DNA from: Aeromicrobium yanjiei
GTDB lineage: Bacteria; Actinomycetota; Actinomycetes; Propionibacteriales; Nocardioidaceae
Length of the DNA stretch: 64,000 bases
NCBI RefSeq assembly: GCF_009649075.1
Contig: NZ_CP045737.1
Coordinates: 496,001 to 560,000 of the forward strand
Direction of reading: 5' to 3'
The notes under the pieces were generated by a model. That model did not search any database, had not been told where the DNA came from, and was given only the letters and a program-made list of their open reading frames with translations. A program made the position numbers and the translations under genes. Shown piece after piece: positions 46,566-54,656 of this stretch (position 1 is the stretch's first letter; the number at the start of each line of letters is the position of its first letter).

Positions 46566-46566
46566 T

Positions 46567-46612
46567 CCCTCCCCGCCCGTTGGCCGTCAGGGTCAGCGGG
46601 GCGGGCGGAGGG
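46567..46612. terminator. Possible bidirectional hairpin between rlmB and the TetR gene
   Basis: CCCTCC (46567-46572) and GGAGGG (46607-46612) plus inner GC-rich pairing with a two-base bulge; the right arm lies inside the end of the TetR coding sequence. Weak support. Confidence 0.4.
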
Positions 46613-47186
46613 CGTCCAGGACCAGGGCGACGTAGTGCCGCCACGTCGCCGGATCCCGGTCGTCACGGTCCAGCAGGACCGTCGAGAAGCCGCTGACGAG
46701 GACCTGCAGGTCGGTCGTGGTGGCGTCCGGTCGGAGGGTGCCCTGGCGCTGGGCAGCGGCGACGATACGGTCGAGGACCCCGGCCCGTTCGTGGTCGCCC
46801 CGCCACTGGTCGGCACGGCCCAGCACCTGGCCGAACAGTCGGTCCTCGGCCAGACGTGCCGCGATTTCCCCGAGCAGGTCGGCCAAGGCCTGGAAGGCAT
46901 CCTCGTGCTGCTCCGCCTCGGCCGCGAGGGCGTCGAGCCAGCGGATCTGCTCTCGGGCCACTGCCTCGACCAGGTCGCCCTTGGTGGGGTAGCTGCGGTA
47001 GACCGTGGCCTTCCCGACACCCGCCCGCTCGGCGATCACCGGGATGGTGGCCCCCATGCCCTGGGCCGCGAACACCTCGCACGCGGCGGCGAAGACCGCC
47101 TGCTGGTTGCGCCGTGCATCAGCGCGGAGGCCGGCCCGTGCGGCGGGGCCAGCCGCGGGGGAGGGCGGGCCGTCGGGATTGCTCAT
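46593..47186 (-). CDS. TetR-family regulator (unknown target)
   Basis: 197 residues: an N-terminal HTH (ADARRNQQAVFAAACEVFAAQGMGATIPVIAERAGVGKATVYRSYPTKGDLVEAVAREQ) typical of TetR and a helical ligand domain. GAGGA precedes the ATG by six bases. It lies tail-side of the mycofactocin regulator and in the same direction, but is not a known part of the mycofactocin set. It may simply be an independent regulator; no structural gene is adjacent on its own strand. Confidence 0.85.
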   Translation of the reverse strand: MSNPDGPPSPAAGPAARAGLRADARRNQQAVFAAACEVFAAQGMGATIPVIAERAGVGKATVYRSYPTKGDLVEAVAREQIRWLDALAAEAEQHEDAFQALADLLGEIAARLAEDRLFGQVLGRADQWRGDHERAGVLDRIVAAAQRQGTLRPDATTTDLQVLVSGFSTVLLDRDDRDPATWRHYVALVLDALRPPR

Positions 47187-47293
47187 CGGCGTCCTCGTGG
47201 TGCGAGATCTGCGGACGGATCGGTCCATCTCGAGGATAACGGGACCACCGAGTCCAGTTGTCCCCGGCGGCGGGGTCCGAAGGCTCGGCGCTC

Positions 47294-47884
47294 TCAGCAG
47301 AGGTAGTCGCGCAGTGCGGCGAGGTTGGCTTCGAGGATCTGGGTGAGTGAGCGGTCCGGATCGCCCAGCCACTGCTCGTACGCCGCCACTGACTGCGCGA
47401 GGCTGACGTGCCCGACGAGGCGGGGAACCGCGTCGTCGGGTGCGAGGCCCAGCCGGGTGGCGATGAACTCGGCGATGACGCCGCGCCAGGCCTCGTACTT
47501 GAGGGCCGAGTGCGCCTGGAGCGCCGGAGTCGTGAGGAGCAGCCGCATCCGGAACCGGTGCTGGTCGAGCGCGACGTCGTCGAAGCGGTTGAAGTCCACG
47601 ACGCAGCGGTGCACCGCGTCGGCCAGCGGCATGTCCGCGGGGATCTGGTCGAACTGCTGGCGGAATCCGCGCAGGCTCTCGTCGAACTGTCCCCACGGGA
47701 TGTCGTTCTTGGACGGGAAGTAGCGGAACAGGGTGCGCCGCCCCACGCCGACCGCGTCCGCGATCTGCTCCAGCGTGGTCTCCTCGAAGCCCTGGCGCTC
47801 GAAGAGCTGGAACGCCGCGTGCTCGATCGTCGCGTGATCTGTCACCGAGGGGCGACCAAGAGACCGGGAGGGCGGGGCGTTCAT
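47294..47884 (-). CDS. mftR: Mycofactocin system TetR regulator MftR
   Basis: 196 residues. HTH with HAAFQLFERQGFEETTLEQIADAVGVGRRTLFRYFPSKNDIPWGQFDESL, where the IPWGQFDE stretch is characteristic of MftR-type proteins. It is divergent from mftA, the usual arrangement, and should repress the operon until an acyl-CoA-type ligand binds, as reported for the mycobacterial protein. TAGATT lies eight bases before its ATG. Confidence 0.9.
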   Translation of the reverse strand: MNAPPSRSLGRPSVTDHATIEHAAFQLFERQGFEETTLEQIADAVGVGRRTLFRYFPSKNDIPWGQFDESLRGFRQQFDQIPADMPLADAVHRCVVDFNRFDDVALDQHRFRMRLLLTTPALQAHSALKYEAWRGVIAEFIATRLGLAPDDAVPRLVGHVSLAQSVAAYEQWLGDPDRSLTQILEANLAALRDYLC

Positions 47885-47939
47885 CGCCTCGGAATCTAAC
47901 AGTGGCGCGTGTCACTTCCCTTTTGACCCTGAGTGCCAT

Positions 47940-47972
47940 TATCGTGTGCCACGGGTCACAAGCGGTGACCCG
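47940..47972 (+). promoter_or_regulatory. mftA promoter with palindromic operator candidate
   Basis: TATCGT at 47940-47945 may be the -10. Just downstream, CGGGTCAC (47952-47959) and GTGACCCG (47965-47972) form a perfect inverted repeat with a five-base centre (AAGCG), well placed for MftR to block transcription start. The motif GTG...CAC recurs imperfectly at about 47901-47915, closer to mftR. As RNA the repeat could also fold 16 bases before the mftA start. Confidence 0.65.
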
Positions 47973-47988
47973 CGATCAGGAGGACACC

Positions 47989-48096
47989 ATGGAGAACAAC
48001 CCGACCGCTGCTCCCACGACGAACGACGACACCGCGCTGGCGACTGCGGACCTCATCGAAGAGGTCTCCATCGACGGCATGTGCGGCGTCTACTGA
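47989..48096 (+). CDS. mftA: Mycofactocin precursor peptide MftA
   Basis: 35 residues ending in the invariant IDGMCGVY core, whose C-terminal Val-Tyr is decarboxylated and cross-linked by MftC and then released by MftE. The acidic helix ADLIEEVSIDG before it is the leader recognised by MftB. CAGGAGGA eight bases before the ATG at 47989 is a strong ribosome site and rules out the longer reading from 47902. Too short to be found by length-based gene calling. Confidence 0.95.
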   Translation: MENNPTAAPTTNDDTALATADLIEEVSIDGMCGVY

Positions 48097-48113
48097 GCCG
48101 GGGGAGACCACCC

Positions 48114-48413
48114 ATGTCAGGAATGCTCGACGAGTCGTGGCGGCTGTCGCCGTCCGTGGAGCTGCGCCCCGAGCCCTTCGGTGCGCTGGCGTACCACTTC
48201 GGCAATCGCAAGCTCACCTTCTTGAAGAGGCCGGAGCTCGTCGCTCTGGTCCGCGGTCTCGGCGAGCATCCTGACGTCCGGTCCGCCCTCGTGGCCGCCG
48301 GCATCGCGCCCGACCAGTGGTCGGCCTACGAGTCGGCCCTGCAGGGCCTCGCTGACACCGACATGATCCGCCCGAACGAGAACACCCGCATCGCCGAGAA
48401 AGGTGTCGCATGA
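48114..48413 (+). CDS. mftB: Mycofactocin peptide chaperone MftB
   Basis: 99 residues, a RiPP recognition element-type (PqqD-like) protein: WRLSPSVELRPEPFGALAYHFGNRKLTFLKRPELVALVRGL matches the MftB pattern, including the FGALAYH strand. It binds the MftA leader and presents it to MftC. GGGGGAGA precedes the ATG. It overlaps mftC by four bases (ATGA). Confidence 0.93.
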   Translation: MSGMLDESWRLSPSVELRPEPFGALAYHFGNRKLTFLKRPELVALVRGLGEHPDVRSALVAAGIAPDQWSAYESALQGLADTDMIRPNENTRIAEKGVA

Positions 48414-49642
48414 CCATCCTCGAGACCCGTCCGACCATCGAGCGTCCGAAGAACGGCTCGCTGATCGAGCAGTTCGAGCACGGCCTCGACGCGCCGATCT
48501 GCCTCACGTGGGAGCTCACCTACGCCTGCAACCTGGAGTGCGCCCACTGCTTGTCGTCCTCGGGTCGCCGCGACCCCAACGAGCTGACGACCGCCCAGGC
48601 GGAGGCGGTCATCGACGAGCTGCAGCGCATGCAGGTGTTCTACGTGAACATCGGCGGCGGTGAGCCCACGATCCGACCCGACTTCTGGCACCTCCTGCAG
48701 TACGCGGTGGACCACAACGTCGGCGTGAAGTTCTCGACCAACGGCGTGCGCCTCAACAAGGAGAAGGCCGCGCTGCTGGCCTCGACCGACTACGTCGACG
48801 TGCAGATCTCGCTCGACGGCGCGACCGCCGAGGTCAACGACTACGTCCGCGGCCCCGGCTCGTACGACACCGCGATCACGGCGTTGGCGAACCTGCAGGA
48901 AGCCGGGTTCAAGGACGCCAAGATCTCGGTCGTCGTGACCCGCCAGAACGTCACCCAGCTCGACGAGTTCAAGGCCCTGGCCGACAAGTACGGCGCGACC
49001 CTGCGACTGACCCGCATGCGGCCGTCCGGTCGCGGCGCGGACGTCTGGGACGAGCTGCACCCGCTGCCCGAGCAGCAGCGGATGCTCTACGACTGGCTCG
49101 TCGCGAACGGTGACAACGTGCTCACCGGCGACTCGTTCTTCCACCTCGCTGCCTTCGGCGAGAGCCTGCCCGGCCTGAACCTGTGCGGGGCCGGACGCGT
49201 CGTGTGCCTGATCGACCCGGTCGGCGACGTGTACGCGTGCCCGTTCGCGATTCACGACAACTTCCTGGCCGGCAACATCCTGGCCGACGGCGGATTCCAG
49301 CGCGTGTGGCAGAACTCCGAGCTGTTCAACGAGCTGCGCTCGCCGCAGACCGGTGGCGCCTGCACGAAGTGCGAGTTCTTCGACGCCTGCCGTGGCGGCT
49401 GCATGGCCGCGAAGTTCTTCACCGGCCTGCCGCTGGACGGACCCGACCCCGAGTGCGTCCAGGGCTACGGCGAGACCGCACTGGCCGGCGAGCGCGTCAT
49501 CCCGGCGCAGTCGCAGGACCACTCCAAGGCCAACCCGACCCGCAACCAGCCGGTCATGCTCACCCTCACCCGCCGCGAGGACATGACCGCACCGCCGGTG
49601 TCGGCCTGCGCCGAGAACCCCCTCGCCGGCTTCACCCTCTGA
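48410..49642 (+). CDS. mftC: Mycofactocin radical SAM maturase MftC
   Basis: 410 residues. Radical SAM cluster motif C-x3-C-x2-C in TYACNLECAHCLSSSG, GGGEP in NIGGGEPTIRP, and a C-terminal SPASM domain with auxiliary-cluster cysteines (LCGAGR, YACPFAIH, CTKCEFFDACRGGC, ECVQGYG). It decarboxylates the MftA C-terminal Tyr and forms the Val-Tyr bond. Family length and motifs are intact. Confidence 0.95.
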   Translation: MTILETRPTIERPKNGSLIEQFEHGLDAPICLTWELTYACNLECAHCLSSSGRRDPNELTTAQAEAVIDELQRMQVFYVNIGGGEPTIRPDFWHLLQYAVDHNVGVKFSTNGVRLNKEKAALLASTDYVDVQISLDGATAEVNDYVRGPGSYDTAITALANLQEAGFKDAKISVVVTRQNVTQLDEFKALADKYGATLRLTRMRPSGRGADVWDELHPLPEQQRMLYDWLVANGDNVLTGDSFFHLAAFGESLPGLNLCGAGRVVCLIDPVGDVYACPFAIHDNFLAGNILADGGFQRVWQNSELFNELRSPQTGGACTKCEFFDACRGGCMAAKFFTGLPLDGPDPECVQGYGETALAGERVIPAQSQDHSKANPTRNQPVMLTLTRREDMTAPPVSACAENPLAGFTL

Positions 49643-49662
49643 CCAGAAAAGAGCACCTCAGC

Positions 49663-50916
49663 ATGCCGAAGAACCCCTGGGCCCAGAACCCCTGGTTCGA
49701 GTCCGTCGCCGTCGCCCAGCGTCGTGCCAAGAAGCGTCTGCCCTCCTCGGTCTACGGCGCACTCGTCGCCGGGTCCGAGCGCGGCCAGTCGACCGCCGAC
49801 AACGAGGCCGCGTTCATGGAGCTGGGCCTCGCGCCCCACGTCGCCGGGCACCAGCCCGAGCGCTCGATGGCCACGACGGTCATGGGCCAGGACGTGTCGA
49901 TGCCGGTCATCATCTCGCCGACCGGCGTGCAGGCCGTCCACCCCGACGGTGAGGTCGCCGTCGCGCGGGCTGCTGCGTCGCGTGGCACCGTCATGAGCCT
50001 GAGCAACTTCGCCAGCAAGTCCATCGAGGAGGTCGCCGCGGTCGCGCCCAGCACCTTCTTCCAGATGTACTGGACCGGCGACCGCGACGTGATGGTCCAG
50101 CGCATGCAGCGGGCCCACGCAGCCGGAGCCGTCGGCCTCATCGCGACGCTCGACTGGTCGTTCTCGATGGGACGCGACTGGGGCAGCCCGGAGATCCCCG
50201 AGAAGGTCGACTTCAAGACCGCGCTGAAGTTCGCGCCCCAGGTCGCGCGCAAGCCGCGCTGGCTGGCGCAGTTCGCGCGCACCGGAGCGATCCCCGACCT
50301 CACCGCGCCCAACCTCGCCGCCCCCGGTGAGGCCAAGGGCCCGACCTTCTTCGGCGCGTACTACGAGTGGATGACCACGACGCCCCCGACGTGGGAGGAC
50401 GTGGAGTGGATGCGCGAGCAGTGGCACCAGATCAGCGGCCACCCGTTCATGCTGAAGGGCGTGTGCCGCGTCGACGACGCCCGTCGCGCGGTCGACGCCG
50501 GCGTCACGGCGATCTCGGTGTCCAACCACGGCGGCAACAACTTGGACGGCACCCCGGCCCCGATCCGGGTGCTCCCCGGCATCGCCGATGCCGTGGGCGA
50601 CGAGATCGAGGTGCTGCTGGACGGTGGCATCCGGCGCGGCAGCGACGTCGTCAAGGCCGTCGCGATGGGCGCCCGCGCGGTCATGATCGGACGCGCGTAC
50701 CTGTGGGGACTCGCTGCGAACGGCGAGGCCGGCGTCGGCAACGTGCTGGACATCCTGCGCGGCGGCATCGACTCCTCGCTGCTGGGCATGGGCCTGGCGT
50801 CGATCGACCAGCTCGACCGCGACATGCTGGTCGTCCCCGACGGCTTCACCCGTCGGCTCGGCGCAGCCGGTCCGGCCGCTGTCGCCCAGGACGTCGCTGA
50901 CACGGCGACCGCCTGA
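49663..50916 (+). CDS. mftD: Mycofactocin FMN dehydrogenase MftD
   Basis: 417 residues of the L-lactate dehydrogenase/glycolate oxidase fold: ISPTGVQAVHPDGEVAVARAA, the FMN-phosphate site LLDGGIRRGSDVVKAVAMGARAVMIGR and the active-site His in SVSNHGGNNLDGTPAPI. In the pathway it oxidatively deaminates the released AHDP intermediate to give premycofactocin. It begins 20 bases after mftC, and mftE starts one base after its stop. Confidence 0.94.
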   Translation: MPKNPWAQNPWFESVAVAQRRAKKRLPSSVYGALVAGSERGQSTADNEAAFMELGLAPHVAGHQPERSMATTVMGQDVSMPVIISPTGVQAVHPDGEVAVARAAASRGTVMSLSNFASKSIEEVAAVAPSTFFQMYWTGDRDVMVQRMQRAHAAGAVGLIATLDWSFSMGRDWGSPEIPEKVDFKTALKFAPQVARKPRWLAQFARTGAIPDLTAPNLAAPGEAKGPTFFGAYYEWMTTTPPTWEDVEWMREQWHQISGHPFMLKGVCRVDDARRAVDAGVTAISVSNHGGNNLDGTPAPIRVLPGIADAVGDEIEVLLDGGIRRGSDVVKAVAMGARAVMIGRAYLWGLAANGEAGVGNVLDILRGGIDSSLLGMGLASIDQLDRDMLVVPDGFTRRLGAAGPAAVAQDVADTATA

Positions 50917-50917
50917 C

Positions 50918-51640
50918 ATGGCCGCCGAGCTCGCCGACACCACCTGGACCGAGGTGGCCGCCACGCCGCTCGTGCTCGTCCCCGTGGGGTCGATCGAGCA
51001 GCACGGTCCGCACCTGCCCCTCGACACCGACACGGCCATTGCGGTGGCGGTGGCCGAGGGCGTCGCCGAGCGGCTCGGCGGCGACGTGCTCGTCGCTCCG
51101 CCGGTGTCGTACGGGTCGAGCGGCGAGCACCAGTCGTTCGCCGGCACGTGCTCGATAGGCTCGGAGGCGCTGCGGACGTTCGTCATCGAGCTCGTGCGGT
51201 CCATGAGCACGTGGGCGGGGCGGATCGTGTTCGTCAACGCCCACGGCGGCAACGTCGCGGCGCTCGCCAAGGCGACGTTCCAGATGATCGTCGAGGAGCA
51301 CGACGTCTCCTGGGCCGCGTGCGCGACCGAGGGGGTCGACCTCCATGCCGGGATCACCGAGACCTCGTTGATGCTGCACATCCGCCCCGGATCCGTCCGG
51401 CTGGACCGCGCGGAGGCGGGCGAGAAGCGTCCGCTGGCGGAGATCCTGCCGCTCATGATGGCCGGCGGGGTCGGGGCCGTGTCACCCAACGGGGTGCTCG
51501 GCGACCCGGCCGGCGCGACTGCCGAGAACGGTGCGCAGGTGCTCGAGGACATGATCGCCGAGATCGCGCACCGGATCCGCGACGGCGTCCCCGACGCGCG
51601 TGGCATGCTGGCGCTCAGCCCCATGGCGAGGACACAGTGA
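50918..51640 (+). CDS. mftE: Mycofactocin peptidase MftE (creatininase family)
   Basis: 240 residues of the creatininase fold with metal motifs VPVGSIEQHGPHLPLDTDT, SYGSSGEHQSFAGT and FVNAHGGN, and a late DLHAGITETSLML with a further metal-ligand Glu/His set. It cuts the modified peptide to release the C-terminal Val-Tyr-derived product. One-base gap to mftD. The stop lies inside the short tandem repeat before mftF. Confidence 0.94.
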   Translation: MAAELADTTWTEVAATPLVLVPVGSIEQHGPHLPLDTDTAIAVAVAEGVAERLGGDVLVAPPVSYGSSGEHQSFAGTCSIGSEALRTFVIELVRSMSTWAGRIVFVNAHGGNVAALAKATFQMIVEEHDVSWAACATEGVDLHAGITETSLMLHIRPGSVRLDRAEAGEKRPLAEILPLMMAGGVGAVSPNGVLGDPAGATAENGAQVLEDMIAEIAHRIRDGVPDARGMLALSPMARTQ

Positions 51641-51658
51641 CGAGGACAGTGACGAGGA
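51635..51658 (+). repeat. Two tandem 12-base units at the mftE-mftF junction
   Basis: CAGTGACGAGGA occurs twice in tandem (51635-51646 and 51647-51658), followed by a diverged third (CGCGGTGACGAG). The first unit carries the mftE stop and the last holds the mftF GTG; the GAGGA of unit 2 is the mftF ribosome site. Confidence 0.8.
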
Positions 51659-51662
51659 CGCG

Positions 51663-53057
51663 GTGACGAGCGCGTCGCGGCTTCCCGACGGATTCGTCGT
51701 CCGTCTGCACGACGACGTCGCCGTCGGGAAGCTGCTCGTGCGTGGCTCGCGCTTCGTCCGCCTGTCGGCGACTGCCCGGCAGATGCTGGCCGATCGCTCG
51801 CTGACGGTCGGCTCCCCGATGTCGGCCGCCCTCGCCGCGCAGCTCCTCGACCTCGACCTCGCGCGGCCGGAGCCGGGCGGTGACGCCCCGGAGCTCGAGG
51901 ACGTCACGGTGGTGGTGCCGGTGCGCGACAACGCGCTCGGCGTCGATCGCCTGCTGGCCCGTCTCGCGCCGCACGTGGCCTGCGTCGTGGTCGATGACGC
52001 ATCCGTCGACCACCACGAGGTGGCCCGCGTGGCCGAGCGGCACGGAGCGACCCTCGTGCGGCTCGATCGCAACGTGGGCCCTGCGGCTGCTCGCGACATG
52101 GGGATGCGATCCGTGCGGGCCCCGTTGGTCGCGTTCGTCGACTCCGATGTCGTCGTGTCGGCGTCCGCGCTGGGCCTGCTGGCCGCGCACTTCGCGGATC
52201 CGGGCCTCGCGGCAGCCGCACCGCGCATCCGGTCGCGCGGCGGACGCCGCTGGTTCGAGCGCTACGAGGACGCGTGCGGATCGCTCGACCTGGGGCCCGT
52301 GCCCGCGACCGTCCGGCCGTGGTCGCCCGTCGCGTACGTGCCGAGCGCGTGCCTGGTGGCCCGGGTGGCGGCGCTGGGAGACGGTTTCGACCCCCGGCTG
52401 CGCAGCGGCGAGGACGTCGACCTGGTGTGGCGGCTCGTCGACGCGGGCCGCCGGGTCCACTACGCGGCGGAGGTGGAGGCGGCCCACGACGTACGCCCGT
52501 CCGTCGTGCGCTGGCTGGGACGCAAGGCGTTCTACGGCACCAGCGCGGTCGCGCTCGCGGCCCGACACGGTGACAAGGTCGCCCCGGCGGTGCTCACGCC
52601 GATCGGCGCAGCGGCGGTGCTGGGTGTCCTCGTCCAGCGCCGGTGGTCGTGGGCGGTCGCGGCGGGATGCGCGGGCCTCATGACACGCGACGTCGCGCGC
52701 CGACTGCCCGAGCTGACCCTCGCGCAGCAGGCGGGGGTCGTCCGCACGACGGGCCTCGCGCTGGCCCGTCAGACGGCTGGACTCGCTCTGCGGCACTGGT
52801 GGCCGGTCTCGGTCGTGCTGGCCGCGGGGTCCACCCGGGCCAGGCGTGCGGTCGCGGTGATGGCCGTCGCCGAGGGGATCGCGGCGCGCCGCAGGTCCGG
52901 CACCGATCTCGACCCGATCCGCTTCACGCTGGCCCGTCGGGCCGACGACCTCGCGTACGGCGCGGGCGTCTGGTGGGGGGCCGCACGGGAGCGCTCGATC
53001 TCGTGCCTGCTGCCCCGTTGGCTCCCGTCGCGACCTGCGTCCGCGGCCCGGCCGTGA
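51663..53057 (+). CDS. mftF: Mycofactocin glycosyltransferase MftF
   Basis: 464 residues, GT2 fold: VTVVVPVRDNALGVDRLLARL, CVVVDDASVDHHEVARVA, LVAFVDSDVVVS (D-x-D) and the acceptor Asp in LRSGEDVDLVWRLVDAGRRVHY. C-terminal hydrophobic segments (about 300-420) suggest membrane association. It adds oligo-glucose chains to the mycofactocin core. Start at GTG 51663, the only in-frame one that follows GAGGA at proper spacing. GTGA overlap with mftG. Confidence 0.92.
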   Translation: MTSASRLPDGFVVRLHDDVAVGKLLVRGSRFVRLSATARQMLADRSLTVGSPMSAALAAQLLDLDLARPEPGGDAPELEDVTVVVPVRDNALGVDRLLARLAPHVACVVVDDASVDHHEVARVAERHGATLVRLDRNVGPAAARDMGMRSVRAPLVAFVDSDVVVSASALGLLAAHFADPGLAAAAPRIRSRGGRRWFERYEDACGSLDLGPVPATVRPWSPVAYVPSACLVARVAALGDGFDPRLRSGEDVDLVWRLVDAGRRVHYAAEVEAAHDVRPSVVRWLGRKAFYGTSAVALAARHGDKVAPAVLTPIGAAAVLGVLVQRRWSWAVAAGCAGLMTRDVARRLPELTLAQQAGVVRTTGLALARQTAGLALRHWWPVSVVLAAGSTRARRAVAVMAVAEGIAARRRSGTDLDPIRFTLARRADDLAYGAGVWWGAARERSISCLLPRWLPSRPASAARP

Positions 53058-54643
53058 TCTACGACTACGTCGTGGTCGGTGCGGGCGCGGCCGGGTGCGT
53101 GCTCGCGGACCGGCTGTCGGTCGACCCGTCGGTCGAGGTGCTCCTGGTCGAGGACGGGGGGCCGGCTCGCAACCCCGTGCTCTCGGTCCCCAGGGCGTTC
53201 TACTTCACGCTCCGCTCCGACCGGTACACGCGTCGCTATCCCACCCGGCCGAGCCCCCTCGGGACGCCTGCCGAGACATGGGTCCGCGGCCGCGGACTCG
53301 GCGGGTCGACGCTCGTCAACGGGATGATGTACGTCCGTGGGGCGCCGGCCGACTTCGACGCCCTCGAGGCGGCCGGCGGCCCCGGCTGGGGTGCGAGCGC
53401 GTTCGGCCGCGCGTACCGCGCGATCGAGGACCACGCTCTCGGCGCCTCCCGGTCGCGCGGCGCCGGAGGTCCGCTGGCGATCTCGGTACCGGACTCCGGT
53501 GACGAGGTCACCGAGGCGCTGTTCGCGGCGGCGGGCGCCCACGGGCTGCGGCGTACCGCCGATTTCAACGACTCCGACGACGCGCGGATCGGCTTCACCC
53601 CCGCGACGATCCGCCGCGGTCGGCGGGTGAGCGCGGCGTCGGCCTTCCTGACCCCTGCCCGGCGTCGCGCCAACCTCACCGTGATGACCGGCACCCGGGC
53701 CGAGACGGTCGTCATCGCGGGCTCCCGGGCGGTCGGTGTCGCCCTGCGCACGGGGGACCGGGCGCAGGTGGTGAGGGTCCGCCGTGAGGTGCTGGTGGCC
53801 GCGGGCACCATCGAGAGCCCGCTCCTGCTGGAGCGCTCGGGCATCGGCCGCCCCGAGGTCCTGGCCGCGGCGGGCGTGGTGCCGCAGGTCGATAGCCCCC
53901 ACGTCGGTGAGCGGGTCATCGAGCAGCGTGCCGTCAGCCTGCAGGTGCGGTTCCGTGGGCGCCGTGGACCGACCGAGCGGCTCAACCGCTGGCCCGGTCA
54001 GGCCCTCGAGGGCGCCCGCTACCTCGCAACGAGGCGGGGACCGGTCGCGACCAGCGGCTACGACGTCGTGAGCGCGTTCCGGTCGGGGCCCGGGGTCGAA
54101 CGTCCCGACGTCCAGGGTGTGTGGGTCCCCATGGCGATCGACGAGACGTCCGAGCAGATGCGGCTGGCGCCCTATTCGGGGCTGCTGTTCACGGGTTATG
54201 CGATCCGCCCCACGAGCACCGGCTCGGTGCACCTCGCCTCTGCCGCGGACGGCGGCCCGCCCGTCGTGTCACCCCACCATCTCCAGGACGAGCCCGAGCG
54301 TGCGGCGACGGGCGCGATCCTCGATCACGCGCGATCGATCGTGGCGACCTCGCCGCTCGCGGACCTCGTGCAGGACGAGGTTTTCCCGGGGCTGTCGGTC
54401 GCGACCCCGGACGAGGTCGTCCGGCACGCGATCGGGCACGGCGGCGGCATCTATCACGCGGTCGGCTCGTGCGCGATGGGTCCGCACGACGACGACGTCG
54501 TCGACGGCGACCTGCGCGTGCGTGGGGTGGAGGGGTTGCGGGTCGTCGACGCGTCGGTGCTGCCGTTCCAGGTGTCCGGCAACACCGCCGCTCCGGTCAT
54601 GGCGCTCGCCTGGCTCGCCGCCGAGCGGATCCGCTGGTCCTGA
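53054..54643 (+). CDS. mftG: Mycofactocin-associated GMC oxidoreductase MftG
   Basis: 529 residues of the glucose-methanol-choline family. FAD site YDYVVVGAGAAGCVLADRLS with LLVEDGG, GRGLGGSTLVNGMMYVRG, AAGTIESPLLLERSGIG, and the catalytic end HAVGSCAMGPH...VVDASVLPFQVSGNTAAPVMALA. MftG is reported to re-oxidise mycofactocinol and pass electrons to respiration. It closes the operon and faces cofE tail to tail with a 13-base gap. Confidence 0.93.
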   Translation: MIYDYVVVGAGAAGCVLADRLSVDPSVEVLLVEDGGPARNPVLSVPRAFYFTLRSDRYTRRYPTRPSPLGTPAETWVRGRGLGGSTLVNGMMYVRGAPADFDALEAAGGPGWGASAFGRAYRAIEDHALGASRSRGAGGPLAISVPDSGDEVTEALFAAAGAHGLRRTADFNDSDDARIGFTPATIRRGRRVSAASAFLTPARRRANLTVMTGTRAETVVIAGSRAVGVALRTGDRAQVVRVRREVLVAAGTIESPLLLERSGIGRPEVLAAAGVVPQVDSPHVGERVIEQRAVSLQVRFRGRRGPTERLNRWPGQALEGARYLATRRGPVATSGYDVVSAFRSGPGVERPDVQGVWVPMAIDETSEQMRLAPYSGLLFTGYAIRPTSTGSVHLASAADGGPPVVSPHHLQDEPERAATGAILDHARSIVATSPLADLVQDEVFPGLSVATPDEVVRHAIGHGGGIYHAVGSCAMGPHDDDVVDGDLRVRGVEGLRVVDASVLPFQVSGNTAAPVMALAWLAAERIRWS

Positions 54644-54656
54644 GCTCGTCCCGGGT

